Below, one piece after another: positions 16,714 through 24,958 of a DNA stretch of 64,000 nucleotides. A program made the position numbers and the translations under genes. The notes under the pieces were generated by a model that worked only from the letters and a program-made list of their open reading frames with translations, made no database searches and had not been told where the DNA came from. Every line of letters begins with the position of its first letter. Position 1 is the first letter of the stretch. This DNA comes from Candidatus Poribacteria bacterium (GTDB lineage: Bacteria; Poribacteria; WGA-4E; WGA-3G): assembly GCA_021295715.1 (NCBI GenBank), contig JAGWBV010000030.1, positions 31,204 through 95,203 on the forward strand, read 5' to 3'.

Positions 16714-17445
16714 TTATGAAGCCTCCAAAATTTGTTTCACCCGCTCCAGGTCGGCGGGAACATCAACCCCAATAAGTGGCGTATCCGTTTCAACGACATG
16801 GATGGGGACACCGTGTTCTAAAAAGCGCAATTGCTCTAACCCTTCTGCAAGTTCGTAAGGGGTACTGCCCCACCTCGTGAACGCTAGAAGCTGCTCTCGG
16901 CGGTAAGCGTACAACCCGACATGCCGATACACTGGGAACTTATGTAACTCTGTTTCGCTGGCGTTTCCAGGCAAAGAAGCACGCGAGAAATACAACGCAT
17001 CGCCCTGAAGATCTGTAACGACTTTAACGACGTTAACGTCCTGATAATCTGCAGCAGTTTCAACCCGCTGTTTTAACGTGCAAACTTGAACCTCTGGTCT
17101 GTCAATAAAGGGCTGCAGCATCATATCTATCTGCGCAGGTTCAAGCAACGGCTCGTCGCCCTGTATATTGGCAACAATATCACACGTTAAACGCTCCGCG
17201 ACGACGGCGACACGTTCGGTACCTGTAGCACATTGACCCGTCATCTGAACATTCCCACCGAAACGTGTCACGGCATCATAAATCCGTTGGTCATCTGTAG
17301 CGACAATAACTGCATCTAATGTTTTTGCGCGGCACGCACTTTCGTAAACATGCTGCACCATCGGCTTCCCGAGCAGATCCGCCAACGGCTTGCCTTTAAA
17401 ACGGCTTGAGGCATAGCGTGCTGGAATGATTCCTACACTTTGCAA
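16714..17445 (-). CDS. kdsB: CMP-Kdo synthetase (3-deoxy-manno-octulosonate cytidylyltransferase)
   Basis: 243 residues. The N-terminal 'IIPARYASSRFKGKPL' is the CTP-binding loop, and 'GTERVA' and 'NIQGDEPL' are family blocks; the Asp of 'GDEP' binds magnesium. The enzyme activates Kdo with CTP for the inner core of lipopolysaccharide, so the organism has an outer membrane. The start is TTG at 17445, set by GAGGGAG (about 17453-17459); no ATG fits. A divergent promoter pair (17507-17583) separates it from the LamG genes. First gene of the minus-strand run kdsB-pyrG-larA'-larA-dctQ-dctM. Confidence 0.95.
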   Translation of the reverse strand: MQSVGIIPARYASSRFKGKPLADLLGKPMVQHVYESACRAKTLDAVIVATDDQRIYDAVTRFGGNVQMTGQCATGTERVAVVAERLTCDIVANIQGDEPLLEPAQIDMMLQPFIDRPEVQVCTLKQRVETAADYQDVNVVKVVTDLQGDALYFSRASLPGNASETELHKFPVYRHVGLYAYRREQLLAFTRWGSTPYELAEGLEQLRFLEHGVPIHVVETDTPLIGVDVPADLERVKQILEAS

Positions 17446-17506
17446 CCGTACACTCCCTCATAACTTCCTGTTTTTTTACATTTTATTTTTATTCATTTCC
17501 TAAATC

Positions 17507-17535
17507 AGTTTAACGCAAAGCGGAGTTAAAATCAA
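17507..17535 (-). promoter_or_regulatory. Promoter of kdsB-pyrG operon
   Basis: On the minus strand: TTGATT (17535-17530), 17 bases, TAAACT (17512-17507). It lies about 60 bases ahead of the kdsB TTG codon and is back to back with a plus-strand promoter at 17554. Confidence 0.6.
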
Positions 17536-17553
17536 GATTTTTTTGGTTTTCGG

Positions 17554-17583
17554 TTGCAGACCCGAATCGAAAAGTGGTAAACT
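17554..17583 (+). promoter_or_regulatory. Promoter of tandem LamG genes
   Basis: TTGCAG (17554-17559), 18 bases, TAAACT (17578-17583), about 70 bases before the first tandem LamG gene. The -35 is imperfect, so confidence is moderate. Confidence 0.45.
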
Positions 17584-17652
17584 TTAACGTAAGTGAATTG
17601 TTTCGTAAAAAGGTGAAGGAATGGTTCATCTGCTTAAAGGAGGACTCAAAAG

Positions 17653-18489
17653 ATGAAACGGAACCCAATATTTACAATACTGACTTATAAACTCACGCTT
17701 TGTTTGGCGTGTTTACTTCTAATAGGCACCCTCTGTGTACCTACGGCAGAAGTTTTCTCAGCCGATGTTTTAGACCCGGACTTGGTGCTTTACTTCGATT
17801 ACGAAGATTTCGACGGTAACACCGTCGTTGAAAAATCTGGACGCGGTTACGACGGCGATATTAATGGAAAGGTCACACAATCCAATGATGGAAAATTCGG
17901 CAAAGCCGGCAATTTCGCAGCCGGTAGTTTTCTGGATTTAGATGGCCCCAATGTTAAGCCTGAAGACATCCCTACCGAAGGTATGAGTATCGTCGCGTGG
18001 ATTAACGTTGAAGCCATATCGGATATGGCGATCTTCAATGCCCGTGCCGGTGATAATACATGGCTTGTCCATCCGGAGGCACGCGGTGATGGAAATTATC
18101 GTTGGCTCAATCGAAGTCCGGGCGGCGCGACTATCTTTGACATTCGCGCTGGAGATAACAAGGCAAATCAATGGCAGCATTACGCTGGCACGTTCAGCCG
18201 CGCGGATGGGGTAGCCGTCCTTTACATCAATGGAAAAAACGTCGGTGAAGAAAAAGCCCGCGTCGGCACGCCTATCGCACCAGATTGGGGACAGGGCGCA
18301 CGGGTCGGCTTTAATATTGATAACAAACGTCCTTTTACCGGATTGATGGACGACCTCAACGTCTGGAAACGTGGATTGACAGAGGAAGAAGTCAATGGCA
18401 TTATGAACGATGGTGTCGACGCGTTTCTCGCTGTAGAAGCACAGGGCAAACTCGCGACGACTTGGGGAAAACTTAAGGCATCAAAGTAA
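17653..18489 (+). CDS. Secreted LamG protein, tandem copy A
   Basis: 278 residues. Signal peptide roughly 1-36 ('LTLCLACLLLIGTLCVPTAEVFSA'), then one LamG/pentraxin-like jelly roll starting 'DPDLVLYFDYEDFDGNTVVEKSGRG' in outline and ending 'FTGLMDDLNVWKRGLTEEEV'. The tail 'GKLATTWGKLKASK' is the motif shared with the other LamG proteins here. A copy about 80 percent alike follows 73 bases downstream, so the pair arose by duplication. Exported; probably a glycan- or matrix-binding surface protein. AAAGGAGG precedes the ATG. A short open frame (17621-17656, 11 codons, 'MVHLLKGG...') ends in a TGA overlapping this ATG and may couple translation. Confidence 0.8.
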   Translation: MKRNPIFTILTYKLTLCLACLLLIGTLCVPTAEVFSADVLDPDLVLYFDYEDFDGNTVVEKSGRGYDGDINGKVTQSNDGKFGKAGNFAAGSFLDLDGPNVKPEDIPTEGMSIVAWINVEAISDMAIFNARAGDNTWLVHPEARGDGNYRWLNRSPGGATIFDIRAGDNKANQWQHYAGTFSRADGVAVLYINGKNVGEEKARVGTPIAPDWGQGARVGFNIDNKRPFTGLMDDLNVWKRGLTEEEVNGIMNDGVDAFLAVEAQGKLATTWGKLKASK

Positions 18490-18562
18490 GCCAAAACCAG
18501 TGAAAGTGGCTACATAAAACGGGAAAAGAATGGTTCATCTACTTAGAGGAGGATCTCGAAAG

Positions 18563-19378
18563 ATGAAACGGGACCTTATACTAACTCCTTATTTGATGTG
18601 TTTATTTCTGATAGGCACGCTCTGTGTACCTGCGGCAGAAGTTTTTTCAGCCGATGCTTTAGATCCGGATTTGGTGCTTTACTTCGACTATGAAGACTTC
18701 GACGGAGATACCGTCGTTGAGAAATCCGGAAATGGTTACGACGGCAAGATCGATGGAGATATCACACAATCCGATGACGGGAAATTCGGGAAAGCCGGCA
18801 ATTTCGCATCCGGCAGCTTTCTCGATTTAGATGGATCCACTGTTGAGGCTGAGGACATTCCTACTGAAGGCATGAGTATTCTGGCATGGCTCAACGTTGA
18901 ATCCATCACAGATATGGCGATTTTCAACGCCCGCGCAGCTGATAATACATGGCTTGTACACCCCGAAGCACGCGGCGATGGAAATTATCGTTGGCTCAAT
19001 CGGAGTCCGGGAGGCACAACGATATTCGACATTCGCGGTGGCGAAAACAAAGCCAATGAATGGATACATTACGCAGGAACATTCAGCCGTGCTGAAGGAT
19101 TAGCTGTGCTTTATATCAATGGCGAAAATGTCGGTGAAGAAAAAGCTCGCGTCGGCACACCTATCGCAGGAGACTGGGGGCAGGGCGCACGTGTCGGTCG
19201 TAACATTGATGACAACCGTCCTTTCACCGGATTGATGGATGACCTTAACATTTGGAAACGTGGGTTGACAGAGGAAGAGGTCCATGATATTATGAATAAC
19301 GGTCTTGGAGCATCGCTCACAGCAGTAGAAGCACGCGGTAAACTCGCAACAGCTTGGGGTAAGCTTAAAGCAAACTAA
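18563..19378 (+). CDS. Secreted LamG protein, tandem copy B
   Basis: 271 residues from ATG 18563, set by AGGAGG at about 18546-18551 and by alignment with copy A; the frame is open 11 codons further up. Signal peptide ('LMCLFLIGTLCVPAAEVFSA'), single LamG domain with the 'WLVHPEARGDGNYRWLNRSPGG' stretch nearly identical to copy A, and tail 'GKLATAWGKLKAN'. Compared with copy A the protein differs mainly in the loop 'GDWGQGARVGRNIDDN'. The upstream open frame of copy A has lost its stop here and is fused in frame. Same proposed role: exported binding protein. Confidence 0.8.
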   Translation: MKRDLILTPYLMCLFLIGTLCVPAAEVFSADALDPDLVLYFDYEDFDGDTVVEKSGNGYDGKIDGDITQSDDGKFGKAGNFASGSFLDLDGSTVEAEDIPTEGMSILAWLNVESITDMAIFNARAADNTWLVHPEARGDGNYRWLNRSPGGTTIFDIRGGENKANEWIHYAGTFSRAEGLAVLYINGENVGEEKARVGTPIAGDWGQGARVGRNIDDNRPFTGLMDDLNIWKRGLTEEEVHDIMNNGLGASLTAVEARGKLATAWGKLKAN

Positions 19379-19409
19379 CGAAACCGATAAGGATTCAAAC
19401 CATTTTTCA

Positions 19410-19436
19410 GTAGGCGCGCTTCCTCAGCGCGTCTAC
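19410..19436. repeat. Hairpin repeat, GTAGGCGCGCT arms
   Basis: Arms GTAGGCGCGCT (19410-19420) and AGCGCGTCTAC (19426-19436) with loop TCCTC; one G-T pair, otherwise perfect. It lies between the LamG pair and the sulfatase gene. Variable-arm hairpin family; could also help end the LamG transcript, although there is no T-run. Confidence 0.55.
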
Positions 19437-19470
19437 CTAATTTGCGCAAGTCTCGAAGAGCGAAGAATGC

Positions 19471-20916
19471 ATGGAAAACCGACCGAATATACTCTGGATT
19501 TGTAGCGATCAGCAACGATACGATTCATTAGGGTGTTACGGAAATCCGTTTGTCCAAACACCGAATTTGAATAGATTGGCACAGGACGGTGTGCTTTTTG
19601 AACACGCTTACTCGCAAAGTCCCGTCTGTACACCGAGCCGAGCAAGTTTCCTCACCGGACGCTATCCACGGACAACACGCTGCAGGCAAAATGGTCAGGC
19701 AATTCCACCGGATGAATTACTCGTGACAAAGTGCCTCCACGATGCTGGATATGTCTGCGGTTTAGCGGGTAAACTACATCTCGCACCCTGCAATCCGAGC
19801 GTCTGCAAAGGTACAGAGCAACGCATTGATGACGGATATGACCAGTTTTTCTGGTCACACGACCCAAATGATGCTTGGTTCACACATGATTACACACAGT
19901 GGTTACGGGATAAAGGGCTCCACCGGAATAGCAAACCGTTCCAAGGATCGAAACACGTCCAAGTAATTCCATCAGAAGAACACAGTCAAACGACATGGTC
20001 CATCGAACGTACAATATCATTCATCGGAAGTGCTAAGCAGTTTAATCAACCGTGGCTTTTCTCTCTGAATATGTTTGACCCACACCACGCGTTTGATCCA
20101 CCCATAGCCGCATTAGAACGCTACCGACCTATGCTTGATGATATACCGTTGCCCAACTACGTTGAAGGCGAACTCGAAGATAAACCCATCTGGCAACGGA
20201 TTGATCACGCCGGGGCATACGGCAACAGAGCTGGATATCCGTACAAAGACATGAGCGATGCCGATCATCGGTGGATACGCGCCGCTTATTGGGCTATGAT
20301 TGATGTCATTGACGCGCAAGTTGGACGTTTACTGAATTTTTTGGAAGAGACTGGGCAGCGTGAGAACACAATCGTTATTTTTACATCCGACCATGGGGAA
20401 ATGCTTGGAGACCACGGTATTTACCTTAAGGGACCTTATTTTTATGAACCCGCTATTCGCGTTCCTCTGATTATCTCTGGACCGGGAATGCTGAACAACG
20501 GTGCGCGCTCAGACGCACTCGTAGAATTGGTGGATCTCGCACCAACCCTACTTCAGGCAAGCAATATGGAGCAGCCCGTAGGCATGCAGGGACAAAGCCT
20601 ACTACCCCTGCTCACAGGTGAAACAGAGCTGGATACACACCGAGATGATGTCTATTGTGAGTATTACAACGCGATGGGTTGGCATCGCGAACCTGCAGCG
20701 CACGCCACGATGGTACGGAGCAGACAGCATAAGATAGTCGTGGCACACGGAACAGGAAGCGGGGAACTCTACGATCTTGACTCTGATTCGATAGAAACCG
20801 ATAATCTCTGGAATTCTCCGGAGAGTACGCCTATTAAACTCGAGATGCAGGAACGAGTTATGGATCGGATGGCGTGGACGGTGGATCCTCTTCCGATGCG
20901 TCAGGCTCCGTGGTAG
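19471..20916 (+). CDS. Type I sulfatase
   Basis: 481 residues of the alkaline-phosphatase superfamily. The sulfatase signature 'SPVCTPSRASFLTGRYP' carries C53, which must be converted to formylglycine (C-x-P-S-R context). Calcium ligands are D13 and Q14 near the N-terminus ('CSDQQ') and 'TSDHGEM' near residue 308. No signal peptide is seen, so it may act in the cytoplasm on imported sulfated sugars, unlike many secreted sulfatases. The formylglycine-generating enzyme is not in the window. The 3' end overlaps the convergent HTH gene by 59 bases. Substrate unknown; sulfated algal or sponge glycans are plausible. Confidence 0.9.
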   Translation: MENRPNILWICSDQQRYDSLGCYGNPFVQTPNLNRLAQDGVLFEHAYSQSPVCTPSRASFLTGRYPRTTRCRQNGQAIPPDELLVTKCLHDAGYVCGLAGKLHLAPCNPSVCKGTEQRIDDGYDQFFWSHDPNDAWFTHDYTQWLRDKGLHRNSKPFQGSKHVQVIPSEEHSQTTWSIERTISFIGSAKQFNQPWLFSLNMFDPHHAFDPPIAALERYRPMLDDIPLPNYVEGELEDKPIWQRIDHAGAYGNRAGYPYKDMSDADHRWIRAAYWAMIDVIDAQVGRLLNFLEETGQRENTIVIFTSDHGEMLGDHGIYLKGPYFYEPAIRVPLIISGPGMLNNGARSDALVELVDLAPTLLQASNMEQPVGMQGQSLLPLLTGETELDTHRDDVYCEYYNAMGWHREPAAHATMVRSRQHKIVVAHGTGSGELYDLDSDSIETDNLWNSPESTPIKLEMQERVMDRMAWTVDPLPMRQAPW

Positions 20917-21148
20917 TCTCTGAAGATGAACACATGCTTAGCACTTGAGTAAGATAGTCCTCCTGCGAAAGCAAGTCTTTATTGGCACGAAGACTCGCCT
21001 CATGGAACCGATAATTACCGTCACCGAGTTGGTAGTAATACTGGAGGTGCCCAGTACTGACCGCCCGCTTGAGGTCTGCGGGTGAGATTCCGAGCATCCG
21101 TGCCGCCTCTTCAAGGTTGTATTCAACCACAGTATGGCGTATTCGCAT
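20858..21148 (-). CDS. Small helix-turn-helix DNA-binding protein
   Basis: 96 residues. Residues 10-55 ('LEEAARMLGISPADLKRAVSTGHLQYYYQLGDGNYRF' in outline) read as an excisionase/MerR-type winged HTH: helix, LGIS turn, recognition helix, then the two-strand wing. The C-terminal third is acidic and Ser/Pro/Thr-rich, probably disordered. GGAGAAAATAAG precedes the ATG at 21148. Its last 20 codons overlap the end of the sulfatase gene on the other strand. It could control the sulfatase or the LamG genes, but there is no direct evidence for any target. Confidence 0.6.
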   Translation of the reverse strand: MRIRHTVVEYNLEEAARMLGISPADLKRAVSTGHLQYYYQLGDGNYRFHEASLRANKDLLSQEDYLTQVLSMCSSSETTTEPDASEEDPPSTPSDP

Positions 21149-21236
21149 CTTATTTTCTCCATTTCGGTGTTGTAACGCGAACGTACGTGCTATTTAAAAT
21201 TACACGGATATAACACAATAGACGGGATCAAATTTC

Positions 21237-21857
21237 ATGACGCAGCATCGGAGTGCCAGTTACGCCTTAGTGAAATCTCTTAAATCGTCGCTTCTATGCA
21301 CATTGGTTTTCTGTACTATTATAGCAGGATCAAAAGCAAATGCCGAGAACTTTCTATCCAGATGGGATCAGACCCTCTTTGATCGTATCTATGATGCGCC
21401 ACCACACCAACAACCGACGTGGACAATGATGGAAGGGATAACAGAATTTGGGCATTATCGGGCAGTTATGGGACTTTCTATTCTTCTCATGGCTTACGGT
21501 GATGAAGCACATCAGGAAACTGGAAGGCTTTTGTCTTCGGCATTCCTCGGAACTGGGTTGGTAACGTTTGGTATGAAGAGATTGATTGGTCGGAAACGCC
21601 CGCTTGATGAGAGTTTGGGAAATCCGGCTTTTCCGTCTGGACATACATCCTTGGCGTTCAGTTCCGCAACGATTTTAGGATATCGGTATCCGAAATTACG
21701 GATCCCGCTCTACATTGGGGCAGGACTTGTCGGTTTTTCACGTATCTATCTCGGACGCCATTACACGTCAGATGTGATAGCGGGAGCAGCAATCGGTACA
21801 GCAATGGGAATGCTGGTCTGGCATCAGCGCGTCACCTTGTTGAAATGGGAATTTTAG
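21237..21857 (+). CDS. PAP2-family membrane phosphatase
   Basis: 206 residues with an N-terminal signal-like helix and several membrane helices. All three motifs of the PAP2/acid-phosphatase family are present: 'KRLIGRKRP' (K-x6-RP), 'FPSGHTS' (PSGH) and 'SRIYLGRHYTSD' (SR-x5-H-x3-D), the catalytic His being in the third. Members dephosphorylate undecaprenyl pyrophosphate, phosphatidic acid or lipid A on the periplasmic side. Which of these applies cannot be decided. It stands alone between the divergent HTH gene and a lipoprotein gene. Confidence 0.88.
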   Translation: MTQHRSASYALVKSLKSSLLCTLVFCTIIAGSKANAENFLSRWDQTLFDRIYDAPPHQQPTWTMMEGITEFGHYRAVMGLSILLMAYGDEAHQETGRLLSSAFLGTGLVTFGMKRLIGRKRPLDESLGNPAFPSGHTSLAFSSATILGYRYPKLRIPLYIGAGLVGFSRIYLGRHYTSDVIAGAAIGTAMGMLVWHQRVTLLKWEF

Positions 21858-21910
21858 GGGTTTCAAAACGCTGTTTAGCGTAACTGAACTATTACCAACA
21901 ATTAAAACCT

Positions 21911-21939
21911 TTGACAACAAAACGCATGCGACGTAAAAT
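21911..21939 (+). promoter_or_regulatory. Promoter of lipoprotein gene
   Basis: TTGACA (21911-21916), 17 bases, TAAAAT (21934-21939). A leader of only about 20 bases with ribosome site GGAGGG precedes the ATG at 21965. Confidence 0.75.
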
Positions 21940-21964
21940 ATAATAATATAGGAGGGTAAGACTG

Positions 21965-22738
21965 ATGAGCCATACCAAAGATCGCATACATTTCCGGTAT
22001 CAGATTATAGGCAAAATCGGTATGCTTCTCTTAATAGGAGTGTTATCAGCAGGATGTGCTGTCCCACCGCAACCTTCAGTTGATGTTTATATGGAACCCA
22101 TCGTAGGACGCTTTAACGCGCAAATTAACCCAGAGACAGGGGCAGCAACTGTTGAAAAAAAGGGGATTGCCGTTACTATTAAACCCTTTGATGAGGTTGA
22201 ACTGTTCGCACTCATCGAAGATCCGAGAGTGAATCCGTATCTCTTAGTTGGGAAGAACGGTGCCGTTGAGCCTATCTACACAGTGTTCGATATTACAGTC
22301 CATAACCGAGAGAACCGACGCGTTTTGGTTGACGATACAGCCATCCTTATTGATGGGAACGGCGGGCAATACGCTAATCTATCCAACGATTATTTCGACG
22401 CACTCTATGATAACGTAAATCTTTCGCAGCGTAACTCTTGGGAGGCGGGTTATCCTTACATGCCTACCGCCTACGGCTACTATCCCTACTACGGTCACTA
22501 TCAGTCTTACATAGATGCCGAAGCACTTGAGTTGGGACGGATTGTGATAGAGGATCATATCTTTGAAGGTGCGAAGTTGTTCTCTGGCGCGAAACGGAGT
22601 GGTTTCTTAATTTTTGATCGGCTTGAGAGTGCCGCCACAGATATTCGTATCGTTGTCCCTCAGGTTCGGATTGTCCATCCGAACGGTAAAGAGGACAAAT
22701 TGGAATTTAAAATTGACTTTAGACAGGTCCTGCCATAA
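21965..22738 (+). CDS. Lipoprotein of unknown function
   Basis: 257 residues. After a basic N-terminus, the hydrophobic run 'IGMLLLIGVLSAGC' ends in a lipobox with acylated Cys near residue 31, so the protein is anchored to a membrane facing the periplasm or surface. The rest is mostly beta, with a notable Tyr-rich patch ('YPYMPTAYGYYPYYGHYQSY') around residues 163-182. 'IYTVFDITVHNRENRRVLVDD' and 'VRIVHPNGKEDKLEFKIDF' suggest immunoglobulin-like strands. I do not recognise a named family. Strong promoter and ribosome site; monocistronic or followed by the Liv genes after 77 bases. Confidence 0.75.
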   Translation: MSHTKDRIHFRYQIIGKIGMLLLIGVLSAGCAVPPQPSVDVYMEPIVGRFNAQINPETGAATVEKKGIAVTIKPFDEVELFALIEDPRVNPYLLVGKNGAVEPIYTVFDITVHNRENRRVLVDDTAILIDGNGGQYANLSNDYFDALYDNVNLSQRNSWEAGYPYMPTAYGYYPYYGHYQSYIDAEALELGRIVIEDHIFEGAKLFSGAKRSGFLIFDRLESAATDIRIVVPQVRIVHPNGKEDKLEFKIDFRQVLP

Positions 22739-22815
22739 AATAACGATAACTGCAATGGCTTAATACAGGTTAACAACGCAAAACTTGCCATTGTAATGAA
22801 GGGAGTAATAATAAA

Positions 22816-24003
22816 ATGAGAGATTGCCTTATTATATTATTGATAGTGGGACTTATATCCGTTTACGGATGTCAACCCCCGAGTAAAGACCAACAGAAAG
22901 CCCAGAAAGAACTCAAAGTCGCTGTAGCAGCACCATTTACGGGGAATGCAGCAGCATTTGGGGAAATGATTAAGCGCGGGGCTGAGCTGCAAGAAAAAGA
23001 AATTAATGACGCTGGGGGCATCAACGGTATGAAGTTGACGCTGCTTTTTGAGGATGATGCCGGCAAAGGATCAGAAGCGAGTCTTGTGGCAGAACGTATC
23101 TCCAGTAATTTACAAATCCTTGCAGTCGTTGGACACTTTAACAGTACCTGCTCATTAGCGGGTAAACCAATTTACCGACGCGCCGGTATTGTCGAACTTT
23201 CTCCTGGCTCAACGGCTGTAACCGTTTGTGAAGGAAGCGATTGGACATTCCGCAACTTGTATCGTGACGATTTCCAAGGACAATTCATTGCCCGATACAT
23301 TGACGAGATCTTGACAGACCTCCAATCTGTCGCTGTCTTTTTTGATAATGATGATTATGGGCGCGGTTTAAGAAACGCATTCGTTACAGAAGCCGAGAGA
23401 ATAGGACTTAACCTCGTTGCTGATGAAGCGTATGAGAGAGACAATACTGATTTCAAGGCACAACTCACCAGCATTAAAGCCAGAAACCCAGACGCTATTT
23501 TTATCTCTGGACTCTACGCCGAAGCAGGTTTGATTGTTAAACAGGCACGTGAAACTGGAATCACCGCACAGTTTTTCGGAGCGGATGGCGTGGATTCACC
23601 TGATTTTCTCGTAATTGCAGGCTCTTCCGCAGAAGGGACGTATCTCACAACGCCTTTTACGTTCGGTGCAGCTGGAGAGGACGCACAACAGATGGCAGCC
23701 AATTTTGAAGCACTTCACGGGGTGGCACCCGATACATGGGCTGCATTGACGTATGATGCTGTTGGAATGATTGCGGAGGCACTTGAAAAAACCTATAACT
23801 CGGAAGCATCCGTTGTAGATAATCGGAAAGCGATCCGGGACCATTTGGCATCCTTGGATACACCTGAGGAAGGCTACAAAGGTGTTACAGGGTTAACCTA
23901 TTTTGATAGAAATGGGGATACGGTCAATAAACCCGCTTACGTGAAAATTGTGAAAGATGGACAAATGGTTGCAGCCCAACGACAACTACTTGAATTAGAT
24001 TGA
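22816..24003 (+). CDS. livK: Branched-chain amino-acid type ABC substrate-binding lipoprotein
   Basis: 395 residues with lipobox 'LISVYGC' (Cys about residue 19), then a type I periplasmic-binding fold of the LivJ/LivK family: 'AVAAPFTGNAAAFGEMIKRGAEL', 'NDAGGINGMKL', 'EDDAGKGSEA' in outline, and 'SPGSTAVTVCEGSDWTFRNLYRDDFQG'. In this family the protein delivers branched-chain or other amino acids, amides or urea to LivHM permeases, which follow directly. GAAGGGAG precedes the ATG. The substrate is not readable; the acidic/aromatic pocket residues would need modelling. Confidence 0.88.
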   Translation: MRDCLIILLIVGLISVYGCQPPSKDQQKAQKELKVAVAAPFTGNAAAFGEMIKRGAELQEKEINDAGGINGMKLTLLFEDDAGKGSEASLVAERISSNLQILAVVGHFNSTCSLAGKPIYRRAGIVELSPGSTAVTVCEGSDWTFRNLYRDDFQGQFIARYIDEILTDLQSVAVFFDNDDYGRGLRNAFVTEAERIGLNLVADEAYERDNTDFKAQLTSIKARNPDAIFISGLYAEAGLIVKQARETGITAQFFGADGVDSPDFLVIAGSSAEGTYLTTPFTFGAAGEDAQQMAANFEALHGVAPDTWAALTYDAVGMIAEALEKTYNSEASVVDNRKAIRDHLASLDTPEEGYKGVTGLTYFDRNGDTVNKPAYVKIVKDGQMVAAQRQLLELD

Positions 24004-24087
24004 TTTTAAAACGGGTTTCTCCTTACAGCAATATGCGGAGGGAGGCGCCAGAGGCTTCTATAGCATCAATACCTAAAGAAGAAAAAT

Positions 24088-24957
24088 ATGGCGCAATTTT
24101 TGGAACAAATTATTAACGGATTGGTGCTCGGTGGCATCTACGCACTTATCGCCGTCGGTTATACCATGGTTTACGGTATTATCCAACTGATTAACTTCGC
24201 ACATGGCGAAATTTTCATGTTTGGTGTTTTCGGTATACCGTTTTGGATAGCGTTGCCACTGAGTATGATTCTATGTGGAATATTGGGGATGCTGATGGAC
24301 TTGGTAGCGTATCGCCCCCTCCGGGACGCACCGCGTTTATCGGCGTTGATTACAGCAATAGGTATGTCCCTCGCGTTGCAAAACCTCGCGCGCATGATTT
24401 GGTCAGCCCGTCCGCGTCAATTTCCTACCGAAGCCCTACCGACTATCTTTCTCAGTCAAAATGCGATCCCACTCCCGGGGGGTGCAACCTTACCTTATCG
24501 GGACGTGTTTATCATCTTGTTGGCACTCGTTTTAATGATTGCCCTGAATAGGTTGATTCACCTGACCAAGATTGGTAAAGCGATGCGAGCCTGTGCCCAA
24601 AATCCGGTTGCAGCAAACCTGATGGGTATAAAGACGAACCAAGTTATTGCTATAACTTTTATTATCGGCTCTGCTTTAGGAGCGGTTGCGGGTGTGATGG
24701 TCGGTTTGCGCGAAGTAGTTACGCCAACAATGGGCTACTATAAAGGGGTCGCAGCTTTTGCCGCTGCTGTCCTCGGCGGTATAGGGAACATCACTGGCGC
24801 AATGCTCGGCGGCATCATCATCGGAATCGCCGAAGTCATTGGTGCCGGATATATATCTTCAGGATACCGATTAGCGATTGCCTATATTATCATGATCGCA
24901 GTGATTGTTATTCGTCCATCCGGACTGTTTGGAAAATCAACCGGACACCGAGCTTAA
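24088..24957 (+). CDS. livH: Branched-chain amino-acid type ABC permease, LivH
   Basis: 289 residues, about eight membrane helices. 'NGLVLGGIYALIAVGYTMVYGIIQLINFAHGE' in outline is the LivH signature, and the EAA-like loop is near 'MGIKTNQVIAITF'. It forms the inner-membrane channel with LivM, which starts one base after its stop. No livG/livF ATPase genes follow; the next genes are on the other strand. The transporter must therefore borrow ATPases encoded elsewhere. Confidence 0.92.
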   Translation: MAQFLEQIINGLVLGGIYALIAVGYTMVYGIIQLINFAHGEIFMFGVFGIPFWIALPLSMILCGILGMLMDLVAYRPLRDAPRLSALITAIGMSLALQNLARMIWSARPRQFPTEALPTIFLSQNAIPLPGGATLPYRDVFIILLALVLMIALNRLIHLTKIGKAMRACAQNPVAANLMGIKTNQVIAITFIIGSALGAVAGVMVGLREVVTPTMGYYKGVAAFAAAVLGGIGNITGAMLGGIIIGIAEVIGAGYISSGYRLAIAYIIMIAVIVIRPSGLFGKSTGHRA

Positions 24958-24958
24958 T

